Of a DNA stretch of 58,003 nt, positions 30,883-39,638 are shown in pieces. Where the stretch lies: NCBI GenBank assembly GCA_002731695.1, contig PCCK01000012.1:38267-96269 (forward strand). The letters are read 5' to 3'. Numbering within the stretch: position 1 is the stretch's first letter; each line of letters starts with the position of its first letter. This stretch comes from Porticoccaceae bacterium. Its GTDB lineage: Bacteria; Pseudomonadota; Gammaproteobacteria; Pseudomonadales; Porticoccaceae. Made by a program: the position numbers and the translations under genes. Below the pieces are notes generated by a model that saw only the letters and a list, made by a program, of their open reading frames with translations, had not been told where the DNA came from and made no database searches.

Positions 30883-31690
30883 TCACGGACTTAGCACTAT
30901 AGGTGTTATATTGAAATTTTTCTTTAATAAGTGATTGAGCGTGTTCACGGCATTTAGGTCTGTCAGTGGTCCAATTATTATTTTTGTGAGGTGGTTCTCT
31001 TCCAGCAAGTTGATAGGAGTTGACGTAAGTGTTACCAGACTCGTGTGAAATTCTTGTGCAGCCGCCCAAGTCGAGAAAGCACCGGCTTGGAGATACATGC
31101 CGCTCGAGAAGTCAAACTGTTTTTTTTCTTCAAAATTAGCTATCGTTTTTTTGGGGGTGGGCAAAGAATCGCCACCCACAGTCCTTTGAGGTGTTATGAC
31201 TTCAACTTCGACTTGTGTCGTACCTTTTTCAACAAAGTCGAGTTTTAGTGCCGCGACGTACGAAAGGTCAATAATTCTGTTCGAGTGAAATGGACCGCGA
31301 TCGTTGATTCTTACTACCACTGATTTTTGGTTGCTCATGTTGGTTACCCTTGCATATGAAGGTATGGGTAGAATGGTATGGGCCGCAGTCAGCGCATACA
31401 TATTATATATTTCCCCGTTTGCTGTTCGTCGACCATGAAATTTCTTTCCATACCATGACGCTATACCCTTTTGTTTGTATCCCTCTGCAGTAGGGAGTAA
31501 GTGATATGTAACATCGAACTGAGTGTATGGATTTCGGTTACCTGCACGGGTAACCTCTTCAAATTTTGGGATGACCTCGGGTATCGAGTCGATATTTATT
31601 AACTCACCCGGTCCGTCCTTGTCTGGGATGATATGGTCTATATTATTGCAGCCATATAAAAAAAAAATATGTAAAAATTTTTACTAGCAA
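30883..31690 (-). CDS. rlpA: RlpA-like lipoprotein (DPBB plus SPOR), apparent frameshift at a T10 run
   Basis: Septal-ring lytic transglycosylase family. Downstream of Cys at 31650-31648 the frame is open to the stop at 30883 (255 residues): a double-psi beta-barrel with GIASWYGKKFHGRRTANGE, ALTAAHTILP and VRINDRGPF carrying the expected Glu, His and Asp, then a linker and a C-terminal SPOR domain (GMYLQAGAFSTWAAAQEF onward). Upstream the frame hits a stop at 31683 with no ATG, GTG or TTG. One base fewer in the coding-strand T10 run (31667-31658) would join it to TTG 31690 and give the lipoprotein signal MLVKIFTYFFFLYGC. An internal ATG at 31401 would remove part of the catalytic domain. Either a sequence error, slippage or a real mutation. 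Confidence 0.85.
31658..31667. other. Ten-base A/T homopolymer at the rlpA frame break
   Basis: The plus strand reads ten A in a row (T on the rlpA coding strand). Nine would restore a complete lipoprotein signal peptide; ten leads to a stop five codons later. The run lies within 35 bases of the mltB stop. Confidence 0.85.
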
Positions 31691-32856
31691 ACAGTCGTTG
31701 GATCACAATATTGACTCCGTATTAATTCGCTTAGTTGATAGACAGCCATAGCATATTTTATCCGGGGGTTATAGCGGCTGATTGCATAAAAGTTTTGAAG
31801 TCCGAGCCAATATTCTCTCTCTGTCCCGATATCCAGCATTATTGGCAGAGCGAGCCGATTTACATCCGCGGGCTCGAGAGCAGAAAGACCCGCTAGCTTT
31901 AGATCACCAATTGACATCGACGGTTTTGATAACTTGTTGAATTCTATTTCTGTGGGTAAAAAAAGAGTTTCTCCAACGGATAACACATCTGCGTCTGAAA
32001 GTTTGTTTGATCGTTGTATTTCTGCAACCGTTAGGCCGAAGGAATTAGCGATCGAATATAGTGTATCTCCAGACTTGATTTGATAGTTTGAGGGTGCATC
32101 TACATCGCTTGTGGGTTTGTGCTCTCCACGTAAGGCGACAATGTCGCCGGGAACCCAGCCATGTTTGGTAAAGTAATTGGCAACGCTTCCTATCGCATCG
32201 CCCGGATTTTTCCATATATCTGCGAATTGATCCCCGTCGAAGTCTATAGCGAAATTCCTGTAGCTATTCGGCATGAATTGTCCTAATCCCATTGCGCCAG
32301 CATATGATCCAATTAATTGAGAAGGATCTTGTTTTTGTTCGCGCGCGAGCAAGAGCAAATTCTCTAGTTGCACCGTGAAAAACGCTTTTCGAGATTCTCG
32401 TTTTTCGACTTTTGTATAGTAATCGAAGGCTAACGTACAAAGGGCGTCGATAACTCTGTGGGATCCCACATTACGTCCATAGTTTGTTTCTACGCCGATA
32501 ATACTAACGATTATTGCAGCATTAACACCGAATCTCTTTTCCGCTTGTTGTAAAAATGATTTATTTTTCCTCCAGAAAGCCACACCGTTTTTGATTCGTT
32601 GTTTGGTTATGAAGTGCTTCTTATATTGGTGCCATGGCTTGGTTTTTTCCGCGGGGCGTTGCATTGCCTTAATCACTGAATCTGAACGTTTTGCGACTCT
32701 CAGTAGTTCAATGGTCGACGATTTGGAGAACTCATGCTTATCGAACATATGTTCTGCGAATTTAATCCCATCCGGATGATTTGAATAATCGCTTGATACC
32801 GGAGACGAAAGAAATATACATATTATTCCAATTCTGTAGAGTTTCTCCTTTTCCAA
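31684..32856 (-). CDS. mltB: MltB-type lytic murein transglycosylase with an inserted LysM domain
   Basis: Cleaves glycan strands of peptidoglycan to 1,6-anhydro products. The 390 residues have a signal peptide-like N-terminus without a clear lipobox Cys (a Cys at 13 lies in the hydrophobic core), the catalytic Glu123 in GVETNYGR, and the substrate-groove AGAMGLGQFMPNSYR (186-200) and DFDGDQFADIW. After KHGWVPGDIVALRG (231-244) a LysM module is inserted (YQIKSGDTLYSIANSFGL, about 258-301, ending SVGETLFLP). The usual C-terminal part resumes with YWLGLQNFYAISRYN. Standard MltB has no LysM here. Two bases separate it from mrdB. Confidence 0.93.
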   Translation of the reverse strand: MEKEKLYRIGIICIFLSSPVSSDYSNHPDGIKFAEHMFDKHEFSKSSTIELLRVAKRSDSVIKAMQRPAEKTKPWHQYKKHFITKQRIKNGVAFWRKNKSFLQQAEKRFGVNAAIIVSIIGVETNYGRNVGSHRVIDALCTLAFDYYTKVEKRESRKAFFTVQLENLLLLAREQKQDPSQLIGSYAGAMGLGQFMPNSYRNFAIDFDGDQFADIWKNPGDAIGSVANYFTKHGWVPGDIVALRGEHKPTSDVDAPSNYQIKSGDTLYSIANSFGLTVAEIQRSNKLSDADVLSVGETLFLPTEIEFNKLSKPSMSIGDLKLAGLSALEPADVNRLALPIMLDIGTEREYWLGLQNFYAISRYNPRIKYAMAVYQLSELIRSQYCDPTTVC

Positions 32857-32857
32857 T

Positions 32858-33991
32858 TTACGCTCCTACTTTTTTTGATTCATTTCCGATAGACATAATG
32901 ATACCAAATCCAGCGAACAACGTCACAATCGCGGTACCGCCATAGCTGATTAAAGGTAATGGGGCGCCTACCACTGGCAATAGTCCTGAAACCATGCAAA
33001 GATTTACAAAAACAAAGATAAAAAAAGTGTAAGCAATACTTCCAGCCATTAACCGTCCGAACATTGTTGACGAATTCAGACCGATATAAAGACATCTACC
33101 AATAAGCAATGTGTACAACATACAGAGCGTCAGCACGCCGATTAGGCCGAACTCTTCAGCGAGAACCGCAATTATAAAATCAGTATGGCTTTCCGGTAAG
33201 AAATTAAGTTGCGACTGAGTTCCTTGCGTCCAACCTTTTCCTGCCCAACCACCAGAACCAATTGCTGTGGTTGATTGAATAATATTCCAACCAGCACCCA
33301 ATTTGTCATGCTGAGGATTTAGTAACGTTAATACGCGTTGTTTTTGATAGTCAAGCATCACGAAAAACCATAAACTTGGCAAGGCGGCGAGCGCAAGGGC
33401 GACAGCTCCAATTAGATATCGACGCCTAATTCCGGCCAAGAATAGAACAAAAAAACCAGTTGCAGAGATTAATAAAGCAGTACCGAGGTCGGGTTGTTGC
33501 AACACAAGTATCGCCGGAACTGAAATTAAAATCACGGCAGCGCTGACATGCTTTAAAGACGGAGGAATTGCGCGTTTGGCGATGTAAGCAGAAACCATCA
33601 ATGGGACACATATTTTCATCAGCTCCGACGGTTGAAGGCGAGTAAATTTCAAATCTAGCCAACGCTGCGCACCGTTAATTTCAATTCCAAGGTGTAAAAC
33701 GCCTATCAGTGAAATAACGCCAATCAAGTATATTACTGATGTCCAACGTTCCCAAAAACGCTGTGGAAATTGAGCGAACAAAATCATTATAAAAAAGCCT
33801 GCGAGTATAAAGGTTAATTGTCGCCTGACGTAAAAAACACTTTGCCCTGTTGCGCTGTATATAACTAGGAGTCCGATTACGCATAAAGTTAATAAAATAG
33901 CAGTAAGCGAGTAATCTATTTGTACAGATCGACGCAATTGTGTGCCACCACTGGGGGTTTGTAACTGACGGACAAAGTCACTTTTGTACAT
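32858..33991 (-). CDS. mrdB: Rod-shape SEDS glycosyltransferase RodA (MrdB)
   Basis: Polymerises lipid II in the elongasome, partnered with PBP2. The 377-residue protein has about ten membrane segments, the SEDS motifs LQQPDLGTALL, QSTTAIGSGGWAGKGW (the active-site loop region), LPESHTDFIIAVLAEEFG and the C-terminal GAPLPLISYGGTA. It starts three bases after the mrdA stop, consistent with one transcript. Confidence 0.97.
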   Translation of the reverse strand: MYKSDFVRQLQTPSGGTQLRRSVQIDYSLTAILLTLCVIGLLVIYSATGQSVFYVRRQLTFILAGFFIMILFAQFPQRFWERWTSVIYLIGVISLIGVLHLGIEINGAQRWLDLKFTRLQPSELMKICVPLMVSAYIAKRAIPPSLKHVSAAVILISVPAILVLQQPDLGTALLISATGFFVLFLAGIRRRYLIGAVALALAALPSLWFFVMLDYQKQRVLTLLNPQHDKLGAGWNIIQSTTAIGSGGWAGKGWTQGTQSQLNFLPESHTDFIIAVLAEEFGLIGVLTLCMLYTLLIGRCLYIGLNSSTMFGRLMAGSIAYTFFIFVFVNLCMVSGLLPVVGAPLPLISYGGTAIVTLFAGFGIIMSIGNESKKVGA

Positions 33992-33994
33992 GAT

Positions 33995-35857
33995 TTATCC
34001 GCCCACCAGCGTTTGTTTTTCAACTTGGTTAAAATAGGCATCTAAAATAACACGGGCAATCGGTGCTGCGGTCGAGCTCCCGTGTCCGCCATTTTCTACA
34101 ATTAAGGCCATCGCAATCTTTGGATCCTCTACAGGAGCAAAAGCGATAAACAAGGCATGGTCCCACTGTGTTTGGTCAATTTGTGTTTTGTCATACTGTT
34201 TATCTGCGTCAATACTAATCACTTGCGCGGTGCCAGTTTTACCAGCCATCCGGTAGTTAAGATCTTTTCCGATTCGATAGGCTGTTCCTCGAGGAGTATG
34301 CACTACATTTTGCATTGCTAGATGCATGTAGGTCCAGTATTCTGCATGGATATCCAAGGGCGCTCCAAAAAAACTATCGTTTTTTATATGCATACCATCT
34401 TTTGATGCAACAAGCTTGGGCACTACTTGGCCACCACGTGAGGCTATTCTTGCCGTCATCACGGCTAATTGAAGAGGAGTCGCAAGCATGAAACCTTGTC
34501 CAATGCTTACATTGATGGTATCACCATCAAACCACGGCTCTCCGAGAGAGTACTTTTTCCACGCTTTAGAGGGCATTAATCCGGGTTGTTCGCCATACAG
34601 GTCAATTCCGGTGACTCGGCCAAGACCAAACATCGAGCTAAAAGAAGATAATGTTTCAATGCCAATATCTAAGCCCATGTTATAAAAGTAGACATCACAA
34701 GATTCGATTACTGCCCGCGCTAAATCGATACCCTCTCCATGTCCGCCTTTGTCTGAATTATGGTCACGCCACGGGCGTTTAACTCCCTCCAAAATGAAGA
34801 AGCCTGGGTCGTTGATTACGTGTTCAGTCGTGACACTTTTGTTTTGGAGTCCAATTAAACCGAACATGGGTTTAATTGTTGAACCTGGCGGATATTGTCC
34901 ACGAATTGCTCGGTTAAACAATGGCTGGTTCTTTGACGTTACTAATTCTGAGTAGTCCTCTTGGCTTATTCCTAGGACAAATTTATTAGGGTCGTAGCTG
35001 GGTGTGCTGACCATCGCAAGTATTCCGCCTGTTTTAATCTCGATAGCCACAAAAGCGGCCCGTTTGTCTTTTAGGATCTCCTGTGCGGTGTACTGAAGGT
35101 TCGCGTCTAAATATAATTTTAAATTCGCGCCTGGAATAGGGTCCTCTTTACTAAGAGATCTCATTACGCGTCCACGAGCATTAGTTTCGACATGCTCATG
35201 CCCTAACTTTCCTAACAGTACATTTTCATAGTATTTTTCAATACCTAACTTTCCTATAGAATCCGTTCCGCGGTATAGCGAAATATCGATATTTCGGTTT
35301 TCTACTTCATTTATACGGCTGACATAGCCAATTACATGAGCAAAAAGTGGACCTTTTGGATAATAACGTGTCAATTTTGCAGACACCTCGGCTCCATCTA
35401 ATCTAAAGCTATTCACAGCAAGAATGCTTCTCTCACGCTCACTTAGATTATACTTGAGGGGAATATTTTGGTAGGGCTTGCGACGTATAAGTTTTTTTCT
35501 AAACTGGGCGATATCTTGGGTAGTGATCTCAATTAGCTGCCGGAGGTCATCAAGAAGGACCTCCATGTTGTTACTGCGCTCATTAACGATTGTTAGATTA
35601 TAAGTCGGTTTATTGTCGGCTAATAATGCACCATTACGATCAAAAATCAATCCTCGTGGTGGGCTCACTGGACGCATCAATACTCGGTTGTTGTTTGATT
35701 GTGTGACGAAATCTTGATGTTGATTTATCTGCAGATCGAAATAGCGTCCGATGACCAAAATCCCCATTATTATGGAGACCAATGATGCAAATAAGACCCG
35801 TTTTGAAAACAGTTGTTTCAATTCTGTATCGTTGACAAAAGCAGGGTTGTCATCCAT
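33995..35857 (-). CDS. mrdA: Penicillin-binding protein 2 (MrdA)
   Basis: Class B transpeptidase of cell elongation. The 620 residues have a membrane anchor at about 22-40, the pedestal domain with RGLIFDRNGALLADN (68-82), the catalytic PPGSTIKPM (Ser326, Lys329), SCDVYFYNMG as the SxN motif and KTGTAQV. Length is normal for MrdA. It is followed immediately by its partner rodA. Confidence 0.98.
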   Translation of the reverse strand: MDDNPAFVNDTELKQLFSKRVLFASLVSIIMGILVIGRYFDLQINQHQDFVTQSNNNRVLMRPVSPPRGLIFDRNGALLADNKPTYNLTIVNERSNNMEVLLDDLRQLIEITTQDIAQFRKKLIRRKPYQNIPLKYNLSERERSILAVNSFRLDGAEVSAKLTRYYPKGPLFAHVIGYVSRINEVENRNIDISLYRGTDSIGKLGIEKYYENVLLGKLGHEHVETNARGRVMRSLSKEDPIPGANLKLYLDANLQYTAQEILKDKRAAFVAIEIKTGGILAMVSTPSYDPNKFVLGISQEDYSELVTSKNQPLFNRAIRGQYPPGSTIKPMFGLIGLQNKSVTTEHVINDPGFFILEGVKRPWRDHNSDKGGHGEGIDLARAVIESCDVYFYNMGLDIGIETLSSFSSMFGLGRVTGIDLYGEQPGLMPSKAWKKYSLGEPWFDGDTINVSIGQGFMLATPLQLAVMTARIASRGGQVVPKLVASKDGMHIKNDSFFGAPLDIHAEYWTYMHLAMQNVVHTPRGTAYRIGKDLNYRMAGKTGTAQVISIDADKQYDKTQIDQTQWDHALFIAFAPVEDPKIAMALIVENGGHGSSTAAPIARVILDAYFNQVEKQTLVGG

Positions 35858-35871
35858 TTCTATTCTTCTCT

Positions 35872-36342
35872 TCAGGCTCTGTGGTAGGGATGACTAGAAC
35901 GTATGCTCCATGCTCTGTAGAGTTGCTCTAGGAGAATGATCCGTACTAAAGAGTGGGGAAGGGTCATCTCAGAAAGAGACCAGCAAAACTGAGCTCGGCG
36001 AATATAATTGGGAGAAATTCCATCCGGCCCCCCAATTAAAAAGTAAATGTTTTTGCTTTGAAGTTGCCAGTCTGTTAAAAAGTCGGCAACCTGATCGGTG
36101 CTTACTTTGCTGCCCAGAACATCGAGAGCGATAACACAATCGTCTTGCTGTGTTTTTTTGAATAGTGCTTCACTTTCCTTTTCTACTGCATTTTCTTTCA
36201 CGGTTGTCTTACGTCTTTTCGTCAAAGGTACTTCGATTAATTTTGGACGTATATTGACTGGAAGCCTGCGGTGATATTCGATAAAACCCTCTTGAATCCA
36301 GTTGGGCATTCGTGTTCCAACTGCGACAATTGTTATTTGCAT
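35872..36342 (-). CDS. rlmH: 23S rRNA (pseudouridine1915-N3)-methyltransferase RlmH
   Basis: Methylates pseudouridine 1915 in helix 69 of 23S rRNA. The 156-residue SPOUT protein carries VIALDVLGSKVSTDQVADFL, the knot FLIGGPDGISP and the C-terminal LPHSLVRIILLEQLYRAWSI with SHPYHR at the end, exactly as in the family. It overlaps rsfS by ten bases. Confidence 0.97.
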   Translation of the reverse strand: MQITIVAVGTRMPNWIQEGFIEYHRRLPVNIRPKLIEVPLTKRRKTTVKENAVEKESEALFKKTQQDDCVIALDVLGSKVSTDQVADFLTDWQLQSKNIYFLIGGPDGISPNYIRRAQFCWSLSEMTLPHSLVRIILLEQLYRAWSIRSSHPYHRA

Positions 36343-36722
36343 GATTGTTGCGATGCTATTGTTATTTCAATGTTTGAAACTATTTCTTCTTCGTGAATAT
36401 TACTGAAAGACCACAAGCGTTCTAAATTATAGAATTCACGTATCGACTTCAACATGATGTGAATAACAATATCGCCAAAATCGATCAAGATCCATTCGCT
36501 TACATCCTCTCCTTCGATCCCGATTGGAATCGTGCCGAACTGCGTCTTGGCATCAATTAGCACGTGCCTGCATGCAGCTTTTACTTGTCGGGTGGATGAG
36601 CCTGTAGCGATAATCATCTCGTCAGTTACATTACTACTAGATCTAACGTCTAGCCTTGTGATGTCAAATACTTTCGCATTTTTCAAGGAACCGACGATTA
36701 TTTTTTTAAGAGTGTTTTCCAT
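36333..36722 (-). CDS. rsfS: Ribosomal silencing factor RsfS
   Basis: Binds ribosomal protein uL14 and blocks subunit joining when nutrients are short. The 129 residues contain the conserved ATGSSTRQVKAACRHV (here the first variable half differs from the usual CSGTSxRHV), GIEGEDVSEWILIDFGDIVIHIM, where the family has W.L.D.GD.VVH.M, and YNLERLW. It has a C-terminal extension of about 20 residues. It lies between nadD and rlmH, as usual. Confidence 0.95.
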   Translation of the reverse strand: MENTLKKIIVGSLKNAKVFDITRLDVRSSSNVTDEMIIATGSSTRQVKAACRHVLIDAKTQFGTIPIGIEGEDVSEWILIDFGDIVIHIMLKSIREFYNLERLWSFSNIHEEEIVSNIEITIASQQSCK

Positions 36723-36731
36723 ATTAATTAT

Positions 36732-37364
36732 TTAACAATACAGATTATTTTCCGTGATGTATTTTTCTACGGCAGGCGTTACATATTTTTTTATGTCAAA
36801 ACGCTGTTTTTTCAGTCTCCTAATTTCAGTAGATGAACCATATATAGGTGTCGAATTACAGAAATAAAGTACGCCGCATGTCATCTTTAGGAGTTTCTCT
36901 ATTGAACTACATTCATTTTTTCTGATCCATTCAACCAGAGCTTCTGAGATAGGGAAGCTTGCATTTGCGCGACTTACTACTACTATATTCGCATAATCTA
37001 GAATATTCTTCCATTCTTTCCATTTATGTAGAGTACTAAAAGCATCCATCCCTATGCACATAAAGAGCGACCTTTTTGAACCAATTTGAGCCCTAACCAA
37101 ACGCAGCGTATCAATAGTGTAACTTGGAGCACTAGTATCCAACTCGTTCGTCTGAAGTGTAAGTTGCGGATGTTGTTTTAATGCAATTTCAAGCATTGCT
37201 AGTCTATGTTGGTTGGATACAACTGGGGTTTGTTTATGGCAAGAGCGACCACATGGTACAAATCGCAGTTCATCGACTTTTAGGTGTTCGAAAAGATATT
37301 TGGCAATGCCCGTGTGACCTGTATGTATTGGATCAAATGTTCCTCCCAAAAGTGCGAGCGACAT
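36732..37364 (-). CDS. nadD: Nicotinate-nucleotide adenylyltransferase NadD
   Basis: Makes deamido-NAD from nicotinate mononucleotide and ATP. From ATG 37364 the protein has 210 residues, with the nucleotide-binding LLGGTFDPIHTGH at 5-17 and STEIRRLKKQ (usual SSTxIR) near the end. ATG 37364 follows the proA stop after one base. An in-frame ATG at 37391 would add nine residues overlapping proA. Downstream neighbours rsfS and rlmH are standard. Confidence 0.95.
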   Translation of the reverse strand: MSLALLGGTFDPIHTGHTGIAKYLFEHLKVDELRFVPCGRSCHKQTPVVSNQHRLAMLEIALKQHPQLTLQTNELDTSAPSYTIDTLRLVRAQIGSKRSLFMCIGMDAFSTLHKWKEWKNILDYANIVVVSRANASFPISEALVEWIRKNECSSIEKLLKMTCGVLYFCNSTPIYGSSTEIRRLKKQRFDIKKYVTPAVEKYITENNLYC

Positions 37365-37365
37365 T

Positions 37366-38622
37366 TTACTTACGAATGGTTCCGTCGCCATAGACGACCC
37401 ATTTTTGACAAGTAAGCCCGTGTAAACCTACTGGACCCCGAGCGTGGATTTTATCAGTTGAAATTCCAATCTCGGCTCCTAACCCGTATTCGAATCCATC
37501 TGCGAATCTAGTTGAGGCATTAACCATCACGGAACTTGAGTCAACTTCTTTGACAAATCGTTTTGCATTATCAGTATTTTCGGTGACGATACAGTCGGTA
37601 TGACGCGAGCCGTATTTGTTTATGTGCTTAATGGCGTCTGAAATATCGGCCACAATTTTTATAGATAATATTGGTGCCAAGTATTCGAGAGACCAGTCTG
37701 CTTCAGTAGCAGCTTTTATGCCCTCGACGAGGCATCGAGTTTTATTGCACCCCCGAATTTCGACTTGTCTTTCTCTCATTTCTGAACATAGCAAAGGCAA
37801 AATTCTTTTGGCCTCGTTTTTCGCAATTAATAACGATTCGAGCGCATTACAGACTCCATAGCGACTAGTTTTGGCATTTACAGTTAATGCAATTGCCATG
37901 TCTAAATTGGCGCTATCGTCAATATACATGTGACAGTTTCCATCCAGATGCTTTATGATGGGGATAGTACTTTCTTCAATTACCTTTTCAATAAGACCTT
38001 TACCGCCGCGAGGTATTATTATGTCGACACAACTCGAGAGGGCAAGTAATGCTGAAACAACACGACGATCTGCCGTGTTGACAATTTGGATGGATGCTTC
38101 GGGTAGTGTAGATTTTGAGAGAGCATTTTGAATGCTTACACCGATTGCACGATTTGAGTTTATTGCTTCGCTCCCGCCGCGAAGTATACAAGCGTTACCT
38201 GCCTTGAGACACAAGCTTGCGGCGTCAATCGTTACGTTGGGACGTGACTCATAAATGATTCCTATAACGCCCAGTGGGACGCGCAGTTTCTTTAAGTCAA
38301 TTCCGCTAGGACGTCGCCCTATATCAGTTACCTCACCGACGGGATCAGATAACCTGATAACCTGATGGAGCCCCTCGAGCATTTGGTCGACCTCGCTGGA
38401 GCCCAATTCAAGACGCTCAATCATCGCAGGATCTAGCGCATGATTTTTAGCTTTCTCAAGATCTATTTTATTTGCTGAAATAATTAACTGTCGATCTGAG
38501 TCAAGGTGTTCTGCGATAAGCGCGAGTGTTTTATCCTTGGCTTCGGAAGTTGCACAGGCAATAGACCTCGACGCGACCGTGGCAGCATGACCTAATGTTT
38601 TCACGTAATCTTGAATGACCAT
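37366..38622 (-). CDS. proA: Gamma-glutamyl phosphate reductase ProA
   Basis: Second step of proline synthesis: NADPH-dependent reduction of glutamyl 5-phosphate. The 418-residue aldehyde-dehydrogenase-like protein has LGVIGIIYESRPNVTIDAA, LKAGNACILRGGSEA, PRGGKGLIE, the active-site Cys in RYGVCNALESLLI, and the C-terminal FADGFEYGLGAEIGISTDK with RGPVGLHGLT. proB is not next to it. It is the first gene of the leftward cluster running to lipA. Confidence 0.98.
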   Translation of the reverse strand: MVIQDYVKTLGHAATVASRSIACATSEAKDKTLALIAEHLDSDRQLIISANKIDLEKAKNHALDPAMIERLELGSSEVDQMLEGLHQVIRLSDPVGEVTDIGRRPSGIDLKKLRVPLGVIGIIYESRPNVTIDAASLCLKAGNACILRGGSEAINSNRAIGVSIQNALSKSTLPEASIQIVNTADRRVVSALLALSSCVDIIIPRGGKGLIEKVIEESTIPIIKHLDGNCHMYIDDSANLDMAIALTVNAKTSRYGVCNALESLLIAKNEAKRILPLLCSEMRERQVEIRGCNKTRCLVEGIKAATEADWSLEYLAPILSIKIVADISDAIKHINKYGSRHTDCIVTENTDNAKRFVKEVDSSSVMVNASTRFADGFEYGLGAEIGISTDKIHARGPVGLHGLTCQKWVVYGDGTIRK

Positions 38623-38756
38623 TAGACAAATATTTTCGTATTATTTATTGATTAGTAATTTTATACTTAGTTTTTATGTAATGTCTCTAATTGAATATTA
38701 TATAGGCGTTTTTATTGCAATAATCCGCCGTTATTTTATCGGAAAAATAAAATGCC

Positions 38757-39638
38757 ATGGACTTTGTAATCGCACACAAGGAGCCTCTTCTGAAGTCAAG
38801 TCTCAATTTTCTCATGTCACAAACCCAATGGCTTGTGCTTACAGGAGCAGGAATTAGTTCGCTCTCAGGAATTCCTACATATCGAAATTCTGAGGGAATA
38901 TGGCAACGTAAATCTCCCGTCAGGTACCAAGAATTTCTCGTAAATGAAATGAGCAGAAAACAGTTTTGGGCACGGAATATCGCTGGATGGCGATTCATGA
39001 GTGCGGCCAAGCCCAATGATGCGCACTTGGCATTGGTTCAATTAGAAAAAATGGGCTTAATATCAGGTGTAGTTACGCAAAATGTTGATGGTCTTCATGA
39101 AAAAGCCGGCAGCAGAGGCGTTATTGATTTGCATGGGCGAGCCGATACGGTTTTGTGTTTGAGCTGTGGGGATTTACAGTCGAGACAGTTTCTTCAAGAT
39201 TTATTTAAAAAACATAACCCTAATTTTTTCAATAAAATTCATAGAATTACTCCCGAAGCTGATTCGAGGATCGATGATTTAGATTTCACCTCTTTGATTA
39301 TTCCGAGTTGTCATCTTTGCGGTGGTTTATTGAAACCAGACGTAGTGTTTTATGGAGACGTTGTGCCGCGTGGTAGAGTAAATTCATGTATGGATATGAT
39401 GAATGCATCATCTGGATTATTGGTTGTTGCCTCCTCTTTACAAGTATTTTCTGGATATCGTTTTTGTATTTGGGCAAGCAACCAGGGTAAGCCAATTGTC
39501 ATACTTTGCAATGGCGATACTCGCGCAGATCATCTTGCTGTTAAAAAGATAAGGGCTGATTGTGGTCCAGTTTTGGAGCACTGGATGCAGCTTTGCAAAA
39601 ACCGTATCTCTGTGGGTAAAATGGGTAAATTAGTCTAG
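38757..39638 (+). CDS. Sir2-family NAD-dependent protein deacylase
   Basis: Sirtuin of 293 residues with VLTGAGISSLSGIPTYR, VVTQNVDGLHEKAGS, the catalytic His in LHGRAD and two zinc Cys pairs (CLSCGD and CHLCGG) separated by a long insert, a pattern typical of class II (SIRT4-like) bacterial sirtuins. KPDVVFYGD follows. It removes acyl groups from lysines using NAD+; real substrates are unknown. It diverges from proA and overlaps the 3' end of hemH by nine bases. Confidence 0.93.
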   Translation: MDFVIAHKEPLLKSSLNFLMSQTQWLVLTGAGISSLSGIPTYRNSEGIWQRKSPVRYQEFLVNEMSRKQFWARNIAGWRFMSAAKPNDAHLALVQLEKMGLISGVVTQNVDGLHEKAGSRGVIDLHGRADTVLCLSCGDLQSRQFLQDLFKKHNPNFFNKIHRITPEADSRIDDLDFTSLIIPSCHLCGGLLKPDVVFYGDVVPRGRVNSCMDMMNASSGLLVVASSLQVFSGYRFCIWASNQGKPIVILCNGDTRADHLAVKKIRADCGPVLEHWMQLCKNRISVGKMGKLV

